From NCBI RefSeq assembly GCF_017916325.1, contig NC_090168.1, positions 7,501 through 71,500 of the forward strand: a stretch of DNA of 64,000 bases. Direction: 5' to 3'. The position numbers and the translations under genes are program-made. The notes under the pieces were generated by a model. It did not search any database and had not been told where the DNA came from. It saw only the letters and a program-made list of their open reading frames with translations. This DNA is from Leishmania martiniquensis. Lineage: Eukaryota > Euglenozoa > Kinetoplastea > Trypanosomatida > Trypanosomatidae. Below are positions 38,492-48,989 of the stretch, piece by piece; position 1 is the first letter of the stretch, and each line of letters starts with the position of its first letter.

Positions 38492-38883
38492 TGAAAGGGA
38501 ACCCCCAAGTGCGGAATCGCTTTGACGAGGAAAGTCATGTGCAGTCTCCGCATCACACGCTGCATTTATCGAAAGTTTGAGTGCACACGTTGAGCATAAA
38601 TGTAGGTACATGATGAGCGCTTGAGCCGCCTCGCCGCAGAAAAGGAAGTGAGCCTCGTGGGAGAAGACACCAAACAGCTTCTTGGGTACCGGGCATTGAC
38701 TTCTTTGGTGCACTCGCCTTTGCCCTCACTTGGGGAGGGGGAGGGGCAACAGAGAGCCGACTCTACTTTCCACCGTCCGCCTTGCGAATAGAAAGTCAGC
38801 CGTTTTTTTATTGAGCGGGTCGCGGCCCACAACAGTGTCGGCATCCCTCGAGCTCCCATGGTGAACAGTTATTTAAAGGCGCA
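38492..38883. other. Spacer, 3' UTR of the 448-aa gene
   Basis: About 0.4 kb between the repeat and the stop codon. No further feature seen. Confidence 0.35.
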
Positions 38884-40230
38884 TCAGCTGCGCTTGCGGT
38901 TCACGCTACGACAGTCGTCGGGTTCCTCTACCTTTGGAGCCATAGCAATCTCTTTGGCTGACAAGGAGGGCGTGTTCAGCGGCAGGAAGTCAGCCGTGCG
39001 GTGCCGCTGACTGTTAGTGACGAAAGCGACGATACCGGTCACGAAACTGCAGACTGTCATGCCGAAGAGAAGGCACATTTCGAAGCCGATGGTTAAAGAA
39101 AAATTGCCAACGAAGTAATCCTCACAACTGGTGAAGTGTGCTGGGGCAATCCCCATCGAGTTATTGGCAAGCGCACAAGCGGTGGTGTAAAGCGGGTACT
39201 CCTTGTTGAGGTCTATGCGCGCAGTAATCTGTCCGCACTCATGCTGCACCGCTTTCGTAACGTCCTCTAATGCGTCGCCGTCATCATGGATGCGGCGCCG
39301 CCTCACGGCGTGACCATTCTGCAGCGTCACAAAGCACAGCGAGCGCCACACCTCCTCTTCCACGAGCAGGTCGTCTTCACTCATATTCAGCGCAGATGAG
39401 TTGGTCACACAGCATGAAGTGAAACCGGAGCAGGGCTGCGAATACTCCCAGATGCACTGGGCCACCTCGGCATCGAGCTTTTTCGCCACATCGTCGAATT
39501 GGTCGAGGAGCGTGCTCCGCCACATGCCCAGCTGCCCACTGAGGAAAATACGGAGCAGGACCCAGAGCAGCATGAAGCCGAGGGTCAATGCCAGTACACT
39601 GTAGCTCAGGAGCCACTTGCCCGGTCGACGCCTCTCCGGATGGCTTAGAACCCACACCCCCGCAGCCCCAAGTGCGAGGGACGGCACCAAAAGCACCTGC
39701 AGCCCAGATTGCACAATGTGCATGGCATGCGGCATCCACGACTCGGACAGCGTCCACGGTCCCATTTTGCTCACAACGCTGTCAAGAGATCGTTGGATGC
39801 TCATTGCAAGAGACGTCGTTAGAGACGGTGCAATGAAAAAGCTGGTGATGCATCCGAAAAACGACAGAGCGAATAGAATCGCAGCTGCTACGAGAGCCAT
39901 GCCGGGCTCCGTCATGGCAAATTGAAAAGCCTGCACAACATGCGCCCAGTGAGCTCTAAACGAGGCAACGAGCATGGCGATAATAGAGGACGAGTACGCC
40001 AATGAGTCCGTATCGCCAAACGAAATGTCCACTGTTGCAGTTGCTGGAGATGTCCCACGAGCTGGCGGTGTCACTAGCGGTTTCCTCGAAACGCATGACG
40101 GTGCAACAGGGTGAGCCTCCACACTATAGTCACACTCCGGAGTCGCCGTGTCGGTCCGCGAGCCTTCTAGGACGCCGAGTCGCCGCTTCTCCCCACCCGG
40201 TGCCCAAGCACTTTTGTCTCCGGCCGACAT
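38884..40230 (-). CDS. Tetraspanin-like four-pass membrane protein (448 aa)
   Basis: An 85-residue hydrophilic N-terminus precedes four hydrophobic segments: about 105-130 (VAAAILFALSFFGCITSFFI), 178-196 (VLLVPSLALGAAGVWVLS), 205-230 (SVLALTLGFMLLWVLLRIFL) and 380-405 (CLLFGMTVCSFVTGIVAFVT). A large loop lies between the third and fourth, with a Cys-rich core (CIWEYSQPCSGFTSCC) and N-glycosylation sites (NSSALNMS, NFSL). This is the layout of tetraspanins, including a CC pair in the large outer loop, but the canonical CCG is CCV here, so it is a diverged member or a look-alike. The next gene upstream is a clearer tetraspanin. Start ATG is 40228-40230. Confidence 0.75.
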   Translation of the reverse strand: MSAGDKSAWAPGGEKRRLGVLEGSRTDTATPECDYSVEAHPVAPSCVSRKPLVTPPARGTSPATATVDISFGDTDSLAYSSSIIAMLVASFRAHWAHVVQAFQFAMTEPGMALVAAAILFALSFFGCITSFFIAPSLTTSLAMSIQRSLDSVVSKMGPWTLSESWMPHAMHIVQSGLQVLLVPSLALGAAGVWVLSHPERRRPGKWLLSYSVLALTLGFMLLWVLLRIFLSGQLGMWRSTLLDQFDDVAKKLDAEVAQCIWEYSQPCSGFTSCCVTNSSALNMSEDDLLVEEEVWRSLCFVTLQNGHAVRRRRIHDDGDALEDVTKAVQHECGQITARIDLNKEYPLYTTACALANNSMGIAPAHFTSCEDYFVGNFSLTIGFEMCLLFGMTVCSFVTGIVAFVTNSQRHRTADFLPLNTPSLSAKEIAMAPKVEEPDDCRSVNRKRS

Positions 40231-42380
40231 TTAGGGAACGCAGAGAGAAGCGGAAGGAGCGGAACGAAAGCGGCTGAAGGGGGCGATGAAACGGAAGGGG
40301 AACACGTGTACAGCATGCCGTAACCAGCAAGGAGACAGCGCGTCAAGTAAACAGTAGGCACCGAATTGAAGGCTTCGCCCTCGCACACCACACAGTTTCG
40401 CCTCACGACTATACTGATGAAATGACGGGGACGTCTCGCCGAGCGCGACACAGCGGTAACCAACCAAAGTGGAACGGCCTTGGAAACGGGAAAAAAAGGG
40501 CTGTAAAAGAGAGGGCACGAATGAGGAGAACGTGTCACGGCAAGGCGCCGAAGGAAAGGGAAGTGAACACTTCAATGAGAGCACGAGAGGAACATAACGC
40601 GAATAGATGAAAACAATGCGGGAGCGGTACGACAGTAAACAATGAAAAAAAAAAACGGATGGTTGCACGGAATAGAGGGGCAGACACAGAGAAATCAGTC
40701 GCCGAATCGTCTACGATAGGGCGAAATGCGCGTTCGTGTGTGTGACGCAGGTAAACAAGAGAGAAAGCGAGAGAGAAAGAGGGGAAGAAGTTGAGAAAAT
40801 CAGTGCTTGCGCAGCCCCGTTGTGTCGAGTGGATGAGGGCGTGTGCGTCTGTGGGTGGGTATGTATGTGCACCTTGTTTTCGCCGCTGAGCGTGGGGATG
40901 TGGATGTGGTGAAGATTGCACCTGTGGGAGAGCGCGCCAACGCCAAGGGGCGACCATAACAGACGCAAAAGTGAACCAGAAAGAGGCGATGCAGTGAAGC
41001 AAAGAAAAGAAAGTGGAACACGGAGCCAAGGAAAGCGGCAGATGGTGAGGCGGGGCGGGTGGCCTCTGCCGTGACAGCAAGCGGTGATGGAAAGCGCGCA
41101 AAGTGAGGGCAAAGAGGTCGGGACACAGAGCTGGCGGCGGTGCGCACCAGTGACGTCGAGACGCGCGCGTGCCACTTAGCTGGCTTAGAAGCAGCCGCCA
41201 CGTCTTCTTTTTTGCTCTACAGCAAGAACAGCGAGAGCGCGCTGATGTATTCCGACGGGGCGTTCCACGCTTCGACCCAGCAAAGGGGTGGAGAGGCACC
41301 GGAAAAAAAATAAGAAATGTGGGCAGGGCAGACGAGACGCGCAGGCGAGCCGGGCAGCAAAGTGGTGAAGTAGATCAAGCTGGTCCAGCGGCTCTCGCGA
41401 GCCTCTCAACCGAGGTGGCAGAGTCGGTGCGGATACGCAGGCTGGGCGATAACGTGCAACGTTCCCGTAGAAGCGCGGCAGCCGCAGCGAGCAGAGAGAA
41501 GTGTCGAGCAGAAGCGTTGCGCCGAAGCAGCGAGATACCTTCGAGAGAGAGCAATAGCGGCCTGAGCTGCGCGACATGCGCCGCCTTCTTCCAGCGCCTC
41601 CACGTAGGTAGGGGGAAGAAAAAGGGTCGATGGAAAAAAAAAAGATTGAGCTTCGGTAAGGAGCACGAGGACAACAATGGAACCTCATGCATAAGCCGAT
41701 CCGGTGTGCAATGTAATAAGAGGACTCCCACCCTTGAGCCCCCTACCTCACACAACCAGATCCAATTGTGACGGGGTGGGAGAGGGGAGGAGTAGGTGTG
41801 CACACCTCTGCTACACAGAAGCAGTGCTCTTCCGCGCATGTTTGTTGCTTCTTCTCTCGGTCTTTTTTCTGTCGTCTCACAGAGATGGCTGTATCCGCGT
41901 ACGGCTGCGGGCACCGGGACTGTCCTCGCATGACACGTTCGCCATCGCTGTTCCATTGAGGCGGCGCTTCTCCCAAAGAAGTTGAAGCTGTGCAGCAGCC
42001 GCGTCCATAGCGACAGCAGCTCGTCTCTCTTCTCCCATCCGCTCTGCCACTTGGCGAAAACGCTCCCGTTCCGATGTCGATGCTGAGGGTACCCAATAAA
42101 TGAATTCACAAACTCCGCCAGGTCGAGTTCGCACGAGCGCAGGAAAACCTTACGCGGCAGCGACGGAGCCCGCACAGGCACCCACCACCCCTTTTCCTAC
42201 CCTCTCTGAGATTCAACAGCATGAGATATCCAGCAACGCAAATTATGCGCTTTCGCTGAGTGAGTAAGCAGGCTAATAGACATGCACAAGCTGATGTGGG
42301 AGTGCACTTCAGTACGAGTGTGCGGTACGGCAACAGCCATAGGAGAGGAGGCAGTAGTCGAACAAGGGGTGTTGCACGCG
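40231..42380. other. Intergenic spacer of 2.1 kb, gene-free
   Basis: Very rich in minus-strand pyrimidine tracts (about 40741-40795, 41300-41320, 41630-41650 and others). Long minus-strand frames here are pyrimidine-tract translations (Ser/Leu/Phe/Pro-rich) or lack an ATG behind a splice signal. It holds the 5' leader of the 448-aa gene and the 3' UTR of the tetraspanin. Confidence 0.45.
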
Positions 42381-43304
42381 TTAGAAACGGTGCCGCACGT
42401 AATTGCGCGTTCGCGGCTTCAGCCGCACACTCGCCATGGTGATCCCACTGAGTATGAGAAACAAAACAGTGCATAACGACGGAAGAAATGCAAGACGGTA
42501 GAACTTAAGCTTCAGCACCGACTTCAGCTCTGCTTCACATGTCTGGCCATACTTGGCGTTCTCCGACGAGCACTGCGAGGCGCACATCGTCCGTGGCCAG
42601 TCCGCCTTCTCCAACGTGCGCATGTCGAGCGTCGTTCCGTTGGAGGCCTCGAGGTAGCACGCCGTGGGCGCCATGAATGCGACTCCGAAGACAACTTCGT
42701 CAAGAGAAACGCCGCGGCAGCACTCGCTCTCCTTGAAGCCGGCACACTTGAGCTGCTTCTGTAGGTCGCACACCATATCCGGCTGCGCTGCCACCATCTT
42801 TGCCCACGATTCCTGCAAGCCGTCGAGCTCGCGGAGACGAGCATAGAACAGGAAGCTCACCAACGCCCCGCACAAAACTCCGTAGAGGAGCAGCAGCGCT
42901 GCAAGGCACACCAACAGGGAGGAGCGCTTGCCATAACAGCCCACAACGCACCCGACGATGCTCGTCAAAAGGAGAAGAGAGCCCGCGATGAGCGCGAGCG
43001 TGCCGCTGCTCGAGCAGCTGAAAGCAACGAAAGGAAGAGCAGAGAAGAGGCAGCCGGAGAACCACACGAGAACCGCCGCCCCAAAGAGGCCAAGGGCGCC
43101 CGAGAGAAGACCGATGAGGATGCGGTACGTCTTGAGTCGCTGCCCTCGTGTACTTCTGTTACGATTCGGCGCGCCGTTTAGTTGCCTGTACACATCGCCC
43201 ACCCAGTCGAAGTCGTCCTCCTCGACCTCCATGGCGGCAGACGCGGCAGGTGCACTTGGCTCCCTCTCCTCCGTGAGCAGACGAGCACTAACCAGAATGC
43301 TCAT
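42381..43304 (-). CDS. Tetraspanin-like membrane protein (307 aa)
   Basis: Four hydrophobic segments: about 65-88 (GLLSGALGLFGAAVLVWFSG), 100-122 (LALIAGSLLLLTSIVGCVVG), 131-153 (LVCLAALLLLYGVLCGALVS) and 272-295 (FLPSLCTVLFLILSGITMAS). The large loop between the third and fourth has LQKQLKCAGFKESECC, matching the tetraspanin second-loop pattern (L-x-C-C/A-G-F ... C-C), then further cysteines at CYLEA, MCASQCS and CEAEL. N- and C-tails are short and cytoplasmic by the positive-inside rule. Trypanosomatid tetraspanins are poorly characterised; a plasma membrane, flagellar or endosomal role is possible. Start ATG is 43302-43304. Confidence 0.82.
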   Translation of the reverse strand: MSILVSARLLTEEREPSAPAASAAMEVEEDDFDWVGDVYRQLNGAPNRNRSTRGQRLKTYRILIGLLSGALGLFGAAVLVWFSGCLFSALPFVAFSCSSSGTLALIAGSLLLLTSIVGCVVGCYGKRSSLLVCLAALLLLYGVLCGALVSFLFYARLRELDGLQESWAKMVAAQPDMVCDLQKQLKCAGFKESECCRGVSLDEVVFGVAFMAPTACYLEASNGTTLDMRTLEKADWPRTMCASQCSSENAKYGQTCEAELKSVLKLKFYRLAFLPSLCTVLFLILSGITMASVRLKPRTRNYVRHRF

Positions 43305-43889
43305 ACAACGATGAATGATACTTATGTATATATATATATATATATGTGCACACAGAACTACATATATATGTGTGTGTAGAGAGATAATGTTCTTTTTCTC
43401 TTTTTTTTTCGGGACGCAACGCGACGGCGAACCGCTTCCTACGGCGGTCGTACGAGCAGAGAGTGTGCGATCTACTTTGAAAGGGGACGCGTGCGTAAGC
43501 GGAGAGAGGCAAGACAGGAGGGAGCGCAGCAGAGATCGACTGTGTACAAAAGAACGATGGGAAGTTGTGACAGTGGAAGGGCGTCAATGCGCGCGAAAGA
43601 GCGAGCGACGCGAAGCAGTAACTTCGCCACACGACACAGATTGTGCTGTCGCCGTGTCTGCTGTGGAACTTAGCACGGCTGAGCATCCCCGCCGAGAGAG
43701 GAGAGCTAGCAGAAGTCAGCGAGAGGCTGCCGATGCAAAGAAAAAGCAGCTGCACGGCGAATGCGGGCACTGTTGCAGCGCACCCCGATCTCTTTGTTCG
43801 TCACACAGCGATGTACTTTCACGGCCACTCCGTTTCGAGGTGTGTCTCTACGACTATCTGCCGTTCTTAGATGTGAGAAGAGGTAAAGA
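43305..43889. repeat. Spacer with TA microsatellite
   Basis: A TA dinucleotide run lies at about 43327-43345, and a further ATATATGTGTGTG run at 43363-43377. A T-rich stretch follows at 43391-43410. The rest is the 3' UTR of the 1460-aa gene. No gene seen. Confidence 0.5.
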
Positions 43890-46800
43890 TTAGGAAGGCG
43901 AAGCAGGCCCCCTCTCGTAGGCGTCATTCCACCTTGCGCGAAACGCGTTGGCTTCCGCGTCGTAGGCGACACGGAGCTCTGCCAGCGCCAGGCGGCCGTA
44001 CCGACTCCCGTAGAGTGAAAAGGCGCGGTGCGGATTACCGTGCGAGACGGGGTGCCGCCGCCAAACGCTTGCGTGATTCAAAACTCGCTCGGTCACCTCA
44101 GCATCACTCGGATAGACGGGGAAAAGCTGAATGGCCACATAAGGCTCCGTGGTGGCGCCACGCGGCTGCAATGTGAAGATGAGAGTCACCTGCTCCACCT
44201 CCTCACCCGGCCCTTGCTCCTCTCGCACGCGCTGGTAGATGCGCTGCAGAAGCCCATCGGCAGCCTCTGCATAGAAGGATAGCAGCCGCGTTTCTACCTC
44301 GTCCATCACAGCAGGGGAGCCGCCACAACCGCCGTGCGCCTCTTCCACTTGCAGCAGCTCGTTTCGAAGCGGAGCACAGACAGTGCTGAGGGTGAAGCGG
44401 AGATCGGCGCGAGAGCGGTAGTGCACGTACAGCGGCTCCGACGGCAGACCATACACTGTCAGCTCTCCATCTGGGAACGCGGACGAGTCGCCATCGCTGC
44501 TCTGCCGTAGCGCGCTCGCACCGCCCTTGCGCAGCAGCAAGGACATGTATGTCTGCAGCTCCGCCCCTCGTGCACGATCCTTCAGGAGGATGCTGTACAT
44601 GCCTCTGCTTGACACGCGGCCGTACGAGATACTCTGGTACGGGTTCTTGTCCGAAAACTGCGGCAAGCAGCGGTAGCGAAGCCCCACCACTCGCCGCGTC
44701 ATCATTGTCGTGTCTGCCCCCGCCGCCGCGGTAACGCCGGCGAATATATTGCGCTCCAATCCCAGACTCCCGAGGGCTTCTGCAGTGAGCTCATCGCGCC
44801 CCACTAACGGCGAGCCAAGCACGGCTAGTCGCGGCAACGGATGATACAGGACCGGCGTAGTACTCTCCTTAGCCGCACCCCACGCCAGACCGCAGCCGCC
44901 AAGGGTTCGCAGCTCCTCCGGCTTCAAGCCGCAGTCCACACTCGCGCAGGTCTCACGCCCGCCCGCCTCGTCGCACGACTGCACCAGCGCCTCTACCCCA
45001 AGTGCCGAGACGCAGGCACGAGTAATATCCCGGTGCAACGGAAAGGGAACTATTTCTGGGCTCGCGTTGTTGGCCAGTGGCACCTCAAAAAAGTCTGTCA
45101 CAGAGTTGTCTCGACTCCCTAGGAAGAGCGGGCGGCTTTCCAGCACACGGTGCGCGTCGCCATCGGCCTTGAAGGAAGGTAGCACAAACAGCGTCGCCGA
45201 GAAGCGCATCGGCGATTGGCAGTCCTCCAGGAAGGAAGCCGTATAGTGCTGCAGCATCGCATAGACGGTGGCAAGCCCGACGCCTGCGTCAGGCACAGCA
45301 GCATCCTTGTTGGCGTCTGGATGCGAGGCGCACTGCAGGTGCGCGAGGTACGACAGCATCAGTGAGAAGGTGCGCTCGGTGGCGTAGAGCATGCCGGGTA
45401 CCGCAGGAGTTGATAGAGCCTTGCGCGCAATGCTGTCGCACAGGGCGCGCTCCGTGTTGCGCAGAGAAAGGGGAAACCGCTCCCAGTCGGTGTGCATAAT
45501 GTTGGGCAGGTTCGGAAGCCGAAACCGCATGAACGCCCAGTCGAGTTGATCGTACGCCTCCTCCTGCAATGGTCGTTGCGGAGACGCGTCACCGCCACGC
45601 CCCACAACTCTCTTCTTTTGAGAGGCAGCCGTGTAAAAGAGCTCGCGCGGTCGCACCGCAAAGAGGGAGAGCGGCAAGGTCGGGGGAAGGAGCTCCTTCG
45701 ACAGGGACAGTCGGGGGCATGTCTTTAAACTGTCGTACCACAGTTTAGCCTCGCCCGCAGTGAGACAGAGGCACAGCTGCGGTTCGGACAGAGAGGCGGG
45801 CCCTTCGTCAAGCAAAGAGATCTGCTGCGGGCAATGCGACGAGAAGCAGCTCCGCACCTGCTGCTCGAACAGCTCGAGCTCCCACTGCACCTCTTCCTGA
45901 TGCCTCTTGCGGGCAGCCCACTCCTCTTGTACCACAGCCTCCAGTGCGACGAGAAAGCTCGCCTGCACAGCCTCGTAGACGGCTCCACTCATAGGCCACG
46001 GTATCATGGCAGATGCCGCGCTTGCCCCTTCATCGGAGCACCACCATCCCCGTCCAATGCAGCTCAGCAGACTTCGGCGAAACAAAGGCTCTGCGCGAGC
46101 CTCCAGTGGCTGCGGCGTGGCTCGCGGCACCGGGTCGCTCGGGAACAGCAGATCGCCAACAAGGCCGCGAACCCCATTCACCTCGGCCACTCCTACAGGC
46201 AGGATCACCACGTTCTCGTAGAGGAGGTCGTAGAAAGCACGTTGAACGCGCGCGAGCAGAGGCTCGCCAGCGCTGTTTGTGGCATCCTGCTGGCGAGCAT
46301 CCACCTCAAAGAACAAACTCAGCTTGGAGAGGAAATGCCGAGTCCCAGAAGCCGCGCACACGCTCTTCCCGATACTCGCCGAGGAAAACTTCGTATCGGT
46401 CTCTGCAGCGTTCTTGCGCGTGTCATCATCAGCCTCTTCCTCATCCATCGTGTTACTCGCTTCGCCGTTGGGATCGGGTGAGAGCAAGTAAATGGCTCTA
46501 TCGACCCCACGCTGCGTCCACGTCAGGGCATTCTCGTCCCTCCCCTCTACCACCACATCCAAGACAAATACTGTTGCGCTCTCGTTCGTACCATTGAGGG
46601 AGAGTGACGCCACGTATTCCGCCGTCTTCGTCACAACCCAGTCCTTTGAAGGCGCGTGCTGAGACAGCAGAAACGTTTTCTCCCGGTAATGGCTACACGA
46701 CACGCGCAGTCGCGTCTCTTCGTCTTCGCTGGTGCCTGCCGCCGAGATGAAGACGTTGACACTATTGGAGAAGAATGTCTCCCTGGATGACGGGTAGAAA

Positions 46801-48272
46801 TGGACGACGCTCGTGCCCGCATAGCCGGCGTTGCGACAGCGCTTCTTCCAATCGGCAGCTGTCGACACTGTCGTCACCTCCACCTGCAAAAACACCCGTG
46901 CACCATCGTAGCAGCGCAGGATGGCTGCCCCTTCCACGTACCCCTCCAGCCGCACCCGACCCAGTGCCAACCCAGCAAGTGGGAAGAGAGTGCGCAAAGG
47001 GCGGTGCAGGTACACATGTGGCTCATCATTGGGGTCTCGGTGAACATTGCCACACCACAACACTGTCGCCCACAGCTTGCGTGTCGCGCCTACAGCCGTA
47101 GCGAAATCGCGTTTAACAGGTGTCATTCGCCGTCTTACCTTCCCTCTCCGGAAGGCGTCGCCCCACCACTCTCCGCTGAACGAGAGCAGCCCGGCCACAG
47201 CGCTAGGTGGAAGGTGCAACGCCACTGCGAGAGCTGCGCCATCGTCTGCCGTATAGGCCTCCGCTGTATGCTCGGTACTCCTGTTGCTCGTGAAGCCGCT
47301 AGAAAGCGCCTCCGTCGCAGCGACGCCGACAGAACGACAGAGCTGTAACCAGTTGCTCGCACGCGGCACCCCGGCATCAGCAACGCGCCGAATCCATGCC
47401 AGCTCCAGCGTGACCAATACCTCCCCAACATCAGCCCCTTTCCGTTCCTCCTGATTTCCCCCGCAAAGGAGCCAAGCCGTTCCGCGGACGTTGGCGAGGT
47501 GCTCGTACGTCTCGAGTTGGGTGTTGAACGCAACATCCTTGTCGCTGGGAAAGACCGCGTGCACGTGAACGAGGAGCTCTCGGTGAAGAAGACCCCTCTG
47601 CGCCCACCGCATTGCAGCAAAGCCCTTCGCTGTCGACGGCGACTCGCACACAGTGGCGTCAAGAACCAAGAGTGGAGGAAGATGCACTGCATCGGCACAC
47701 TTTCTCCCTGTTAGCCATGAAACGCGGTAGATATCCCCTCGCATGACGTCCTCCACAACACATCGGTGCACCTCGCGAAACAACGCAGACCGCTCGCGGG
47801 TGTGTAGCTGCGAGAGCCACGTAACGCCCAAACTGTCAGCATCAGCTTGTGACTCTGCCTCCAACAGCGAGGCGAACCTCACCACACTGGGACGCACGAC
47901 GCAGGCCACCCCGGCACGTACGAGAGTCTCTTGCAAAGAGCACCAGTGCAGCTCCATGGTGCGGTCACACCTCGACTCTTCAGAGAAGAGCACATCACCG
48001 TACCCTTCCAGTGGAAAGTTGCTATAAAAGTCCTGTCGCAGGTAAACGCGCATAGCACTATTCACCTTTCTCAAGACAGCTGCTACGACGCTCGTCAGCT
48101 CCGCTGAGGTGCCGCGCGGCACGTCTACGGCCGTCAGTTCACAGCTCACTTTACGCCCATAGGACGGGACACTAACGAGAAAAACGTTCTTGGCAATCCA
48201 CTCAACACCAGAGACGCACACGAGCGCTTCGTCCCGCCGCCATGGCTCATCACTATCGCCGATGTCGTGCAT
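43890..48272 (-). CDS. Large protein of unknown function (1460 aa)
   Basis: The longest intact gene of unknown function here. The start was placed at ATG 48270-48272 (MHDIGDSDEPWRRDEALVC) because a pyrimidine tract (48391-48412) and the first following AG (48309-48310) lie inside the longer open frame, which begins at 48506. The protein is soluble, with mixed alpha/beta composition, many Arg and Ser residues and no membrane span, coiled coil or repeat seen. Some segments look like conserved beta-rich cores (VFVLDVVVEGRDENALTWTQ; VEQVTLIFTLQPRGATTEPY). An acidic stretch (NTMDEEEADDDTRKNAAETD) lies near the middle. No domain can be named. Its length and even composition make it a real gene. Confidence 0.85.
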   Translation of the reverse strand: MHDIGDSDEPWRRDEALVCVSGVEWIAKNVFLVSVPSYGRKVSCELTAVDVPRGTSAELTSVVAAVLRKVNSAMRVYLRQDFYSNFPLEGYGDVLFSEESRCDRTMELHWCSLQETLVRAGVACVVRPSVVRFASLLEAESQADADSLGVTWLSQLHTRERSALFREVHRCVVEDVMRGDIYRVSWLTGRKCADAVHLPPLLVLDATVCESPSTAKGFAAMRWAQRGLLHRELLVHVHAVFPSDKDVAFNTQLETYEHLANVRGTAWLLCGGNQEERKGADVGEVLVTLELAWIRRVADAGVPRASNWLQLCRSVGVAATEALSSGFTSNRSTEHTAEAYTADDGAALAVALHLPPSAVAGLLSFSGEWWGDAFRRGKVRRRMTPVKRDFATAVGATRKLWATVLWCGNVHRDPNDEPHVYLHRPLRTLFPLAGLALGRVRLEGYVEGAAILRCYDGARVFLQVEVTTVSTAADWKKRCRNAGYAGTSVVHFYPSSRETFFSNSVNVFISAAGTSEDEETRLRVSCSHYREKTFLLSQHAPSKDWVVTKTAEYVASLSLNGTNESATVFVLDVVVEGRDENALTWTQRGVDRAIYLLSPDPNGEASNTMDEEEADDDTRKNAAETDTKFSSASIGKSVCAASGTRHFLSKLSLFFEVDARQQDATNSAGEPLLARVQRAFYDLLYENVVILPVGVAEVNGVRGLVGDLLFPSDPVPRATPQPLEARAEPLFRRSLLSCIGRGWWCSDEGASAASAMIPWPMSGAVYEAVQASFLVALEAVVQEEWAARKRHQEEVQWELELFEQQVRSCFSSHCPQQISLLDEGPASLSEPQLCLCLTAGEAKLWYDSLKTCPRLSLSKELLPPTLPLSLFAVRPRELFYTAASQKKRVVGRGGDASPQRPLQEEAYDQLDWAFMRFRLPNLPNIMHTDWERFPLSLRNTERALCDSIARKALSTPAVPGMLYATERTFSLMLSYLAHLQCASHPDANKDAAVPDAGVGLATVYAMLQHYTASFLEDCQSPMRFSATLFVLPSFKADGDAHRVLESRPLFLGSRDNSVTDFFEVPLANNASPEIVPFPLHRDITRACVSALGVEALVQSCDEAGGRETCASVDCGLKPEELRTLGGCGLAWGAAKESTTPVLYHPLPRLAVLGSPLVGRDELTAEALGSLGLERNIFAGVTAAAGADTTMMTRRVVGLRYRCLPQFSDKNPYQSISYGRVSSRGMYSILLKDRARGAELQTYMSLLLRKGGASALRQSSDGDSSAFPDGELTVYGLPSEPLYVHYRSRADLRFTLSTVCAPLRNELLQVEEAHGGCGGSPAVMDEVETRLLSFYAEAADGLLQRIYQRVREEQGPGEEVEQVTLIFTLQPRGATTEPYVAIQLFPVYPSDAEVTERVLNHASVWRRHPVSHGNPHRAFSLYGSRYGRLALAELRVAYDAEANAFRARWNDAYERGPASPS

Positions 48273-48308
48273 TATGTAAACTTCTCGTCGGAGGCGAGGT
48301 TCACGCGC

Positions 48309-48480
48309 CTGTGCACCAGGTCCGCGTCGCCCATCGTCACCACCGCAAGAAGAGCGATTTTGCCGCAAGGCGGTTATTCCGGCCCAACAGCGAACAGAGA
48401 AAAAAATGAGACGCCGCAGCGCAACGGTGCCCAGTCGGTCGCAGGGGCGGAGGAGGTGTGAGCGGTGGAAGGAGGAAGCA
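48309..48480 (-). promoter_or_regulatory. Splice acceptor region that sets the start of the 1460-aa protein
   Basis: On the minus strand two pyrimidine runs (about 48450-48480 and 48391-48412, the latter TCATTTTTTTCTCTG) are followed by no AG until 48309-48310. An ATG upstream of that AG (near 48335) would be spliced away, so the first AUG of the mature mRNA is 48272. Confidence 0.6.
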
Positions 48481-48989
48481 ATGTGAACGAGTGCGCGCAG
48501 TTTCATCCAAGCGGATGGTCCTCTGCCATGAGTCTGTTGTTCGCATCCGCAATGCTGTTATTTCGCCCTGACTTTGGCGGGCCATGAAGCACCCAGCCAG
48601 CCACACGTATGGCCGGCAGGCGCGTACTGCGATGCAGTCGGATTCGACCGCTTTGTTAGACCATCGTGAGTGTTTGCGTAACCTCGTGCACGTGCCTCAC
48701 AATAACAGTCTCCACGCCGAATCCACGCTCGAACATTTCTGTGAATTGCCTCTCAAGGGGCTCTATGCAACGCATCACATCGCTCCTCTCCTCCTTGCCG
48801 GCAAATACCTCCACAGAGCGTCAGTGAACCCCCTTTCTTGTACAACCCCCTGAGAACAGGCAGTCAGAGGCCTCACGCACACACGTCACTTAGTGATCCA
48901 TCGACACGGCACGGCGGCCAAGGATTCACACATTGAATCAGCACAGGCCTGTGCGGCTCAGCCCTCGGAGAGGCGCGTACGCCATCTCT
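48481..48989. other. Spacer between the 1460-aa gene and repeat copy C
   Basis: About 0.5 kb. The frame of the 1460-aa gene stays open to 48506 but this part is judged untranslated. No other feature seen. Confidence 0.4.

Noticed and set aside
41375..42181. A 268-codon frame and an overlapping 85-codon frame on the minus strand
   Set aside because: The long one is mostly translated pyrimidine tract (Leu/Ser/Phe/Arg runs); the short one has a coding-like helix but no ATG behind a pyrimidine tract. Too weak to list as genes.
43327..43377. TA and TG dinucleotide runs considered as a possible origin or promoter element
   Set aside because: Short microsatellites are common in kinetoplastid spacers and nothing else marks this site as functional.
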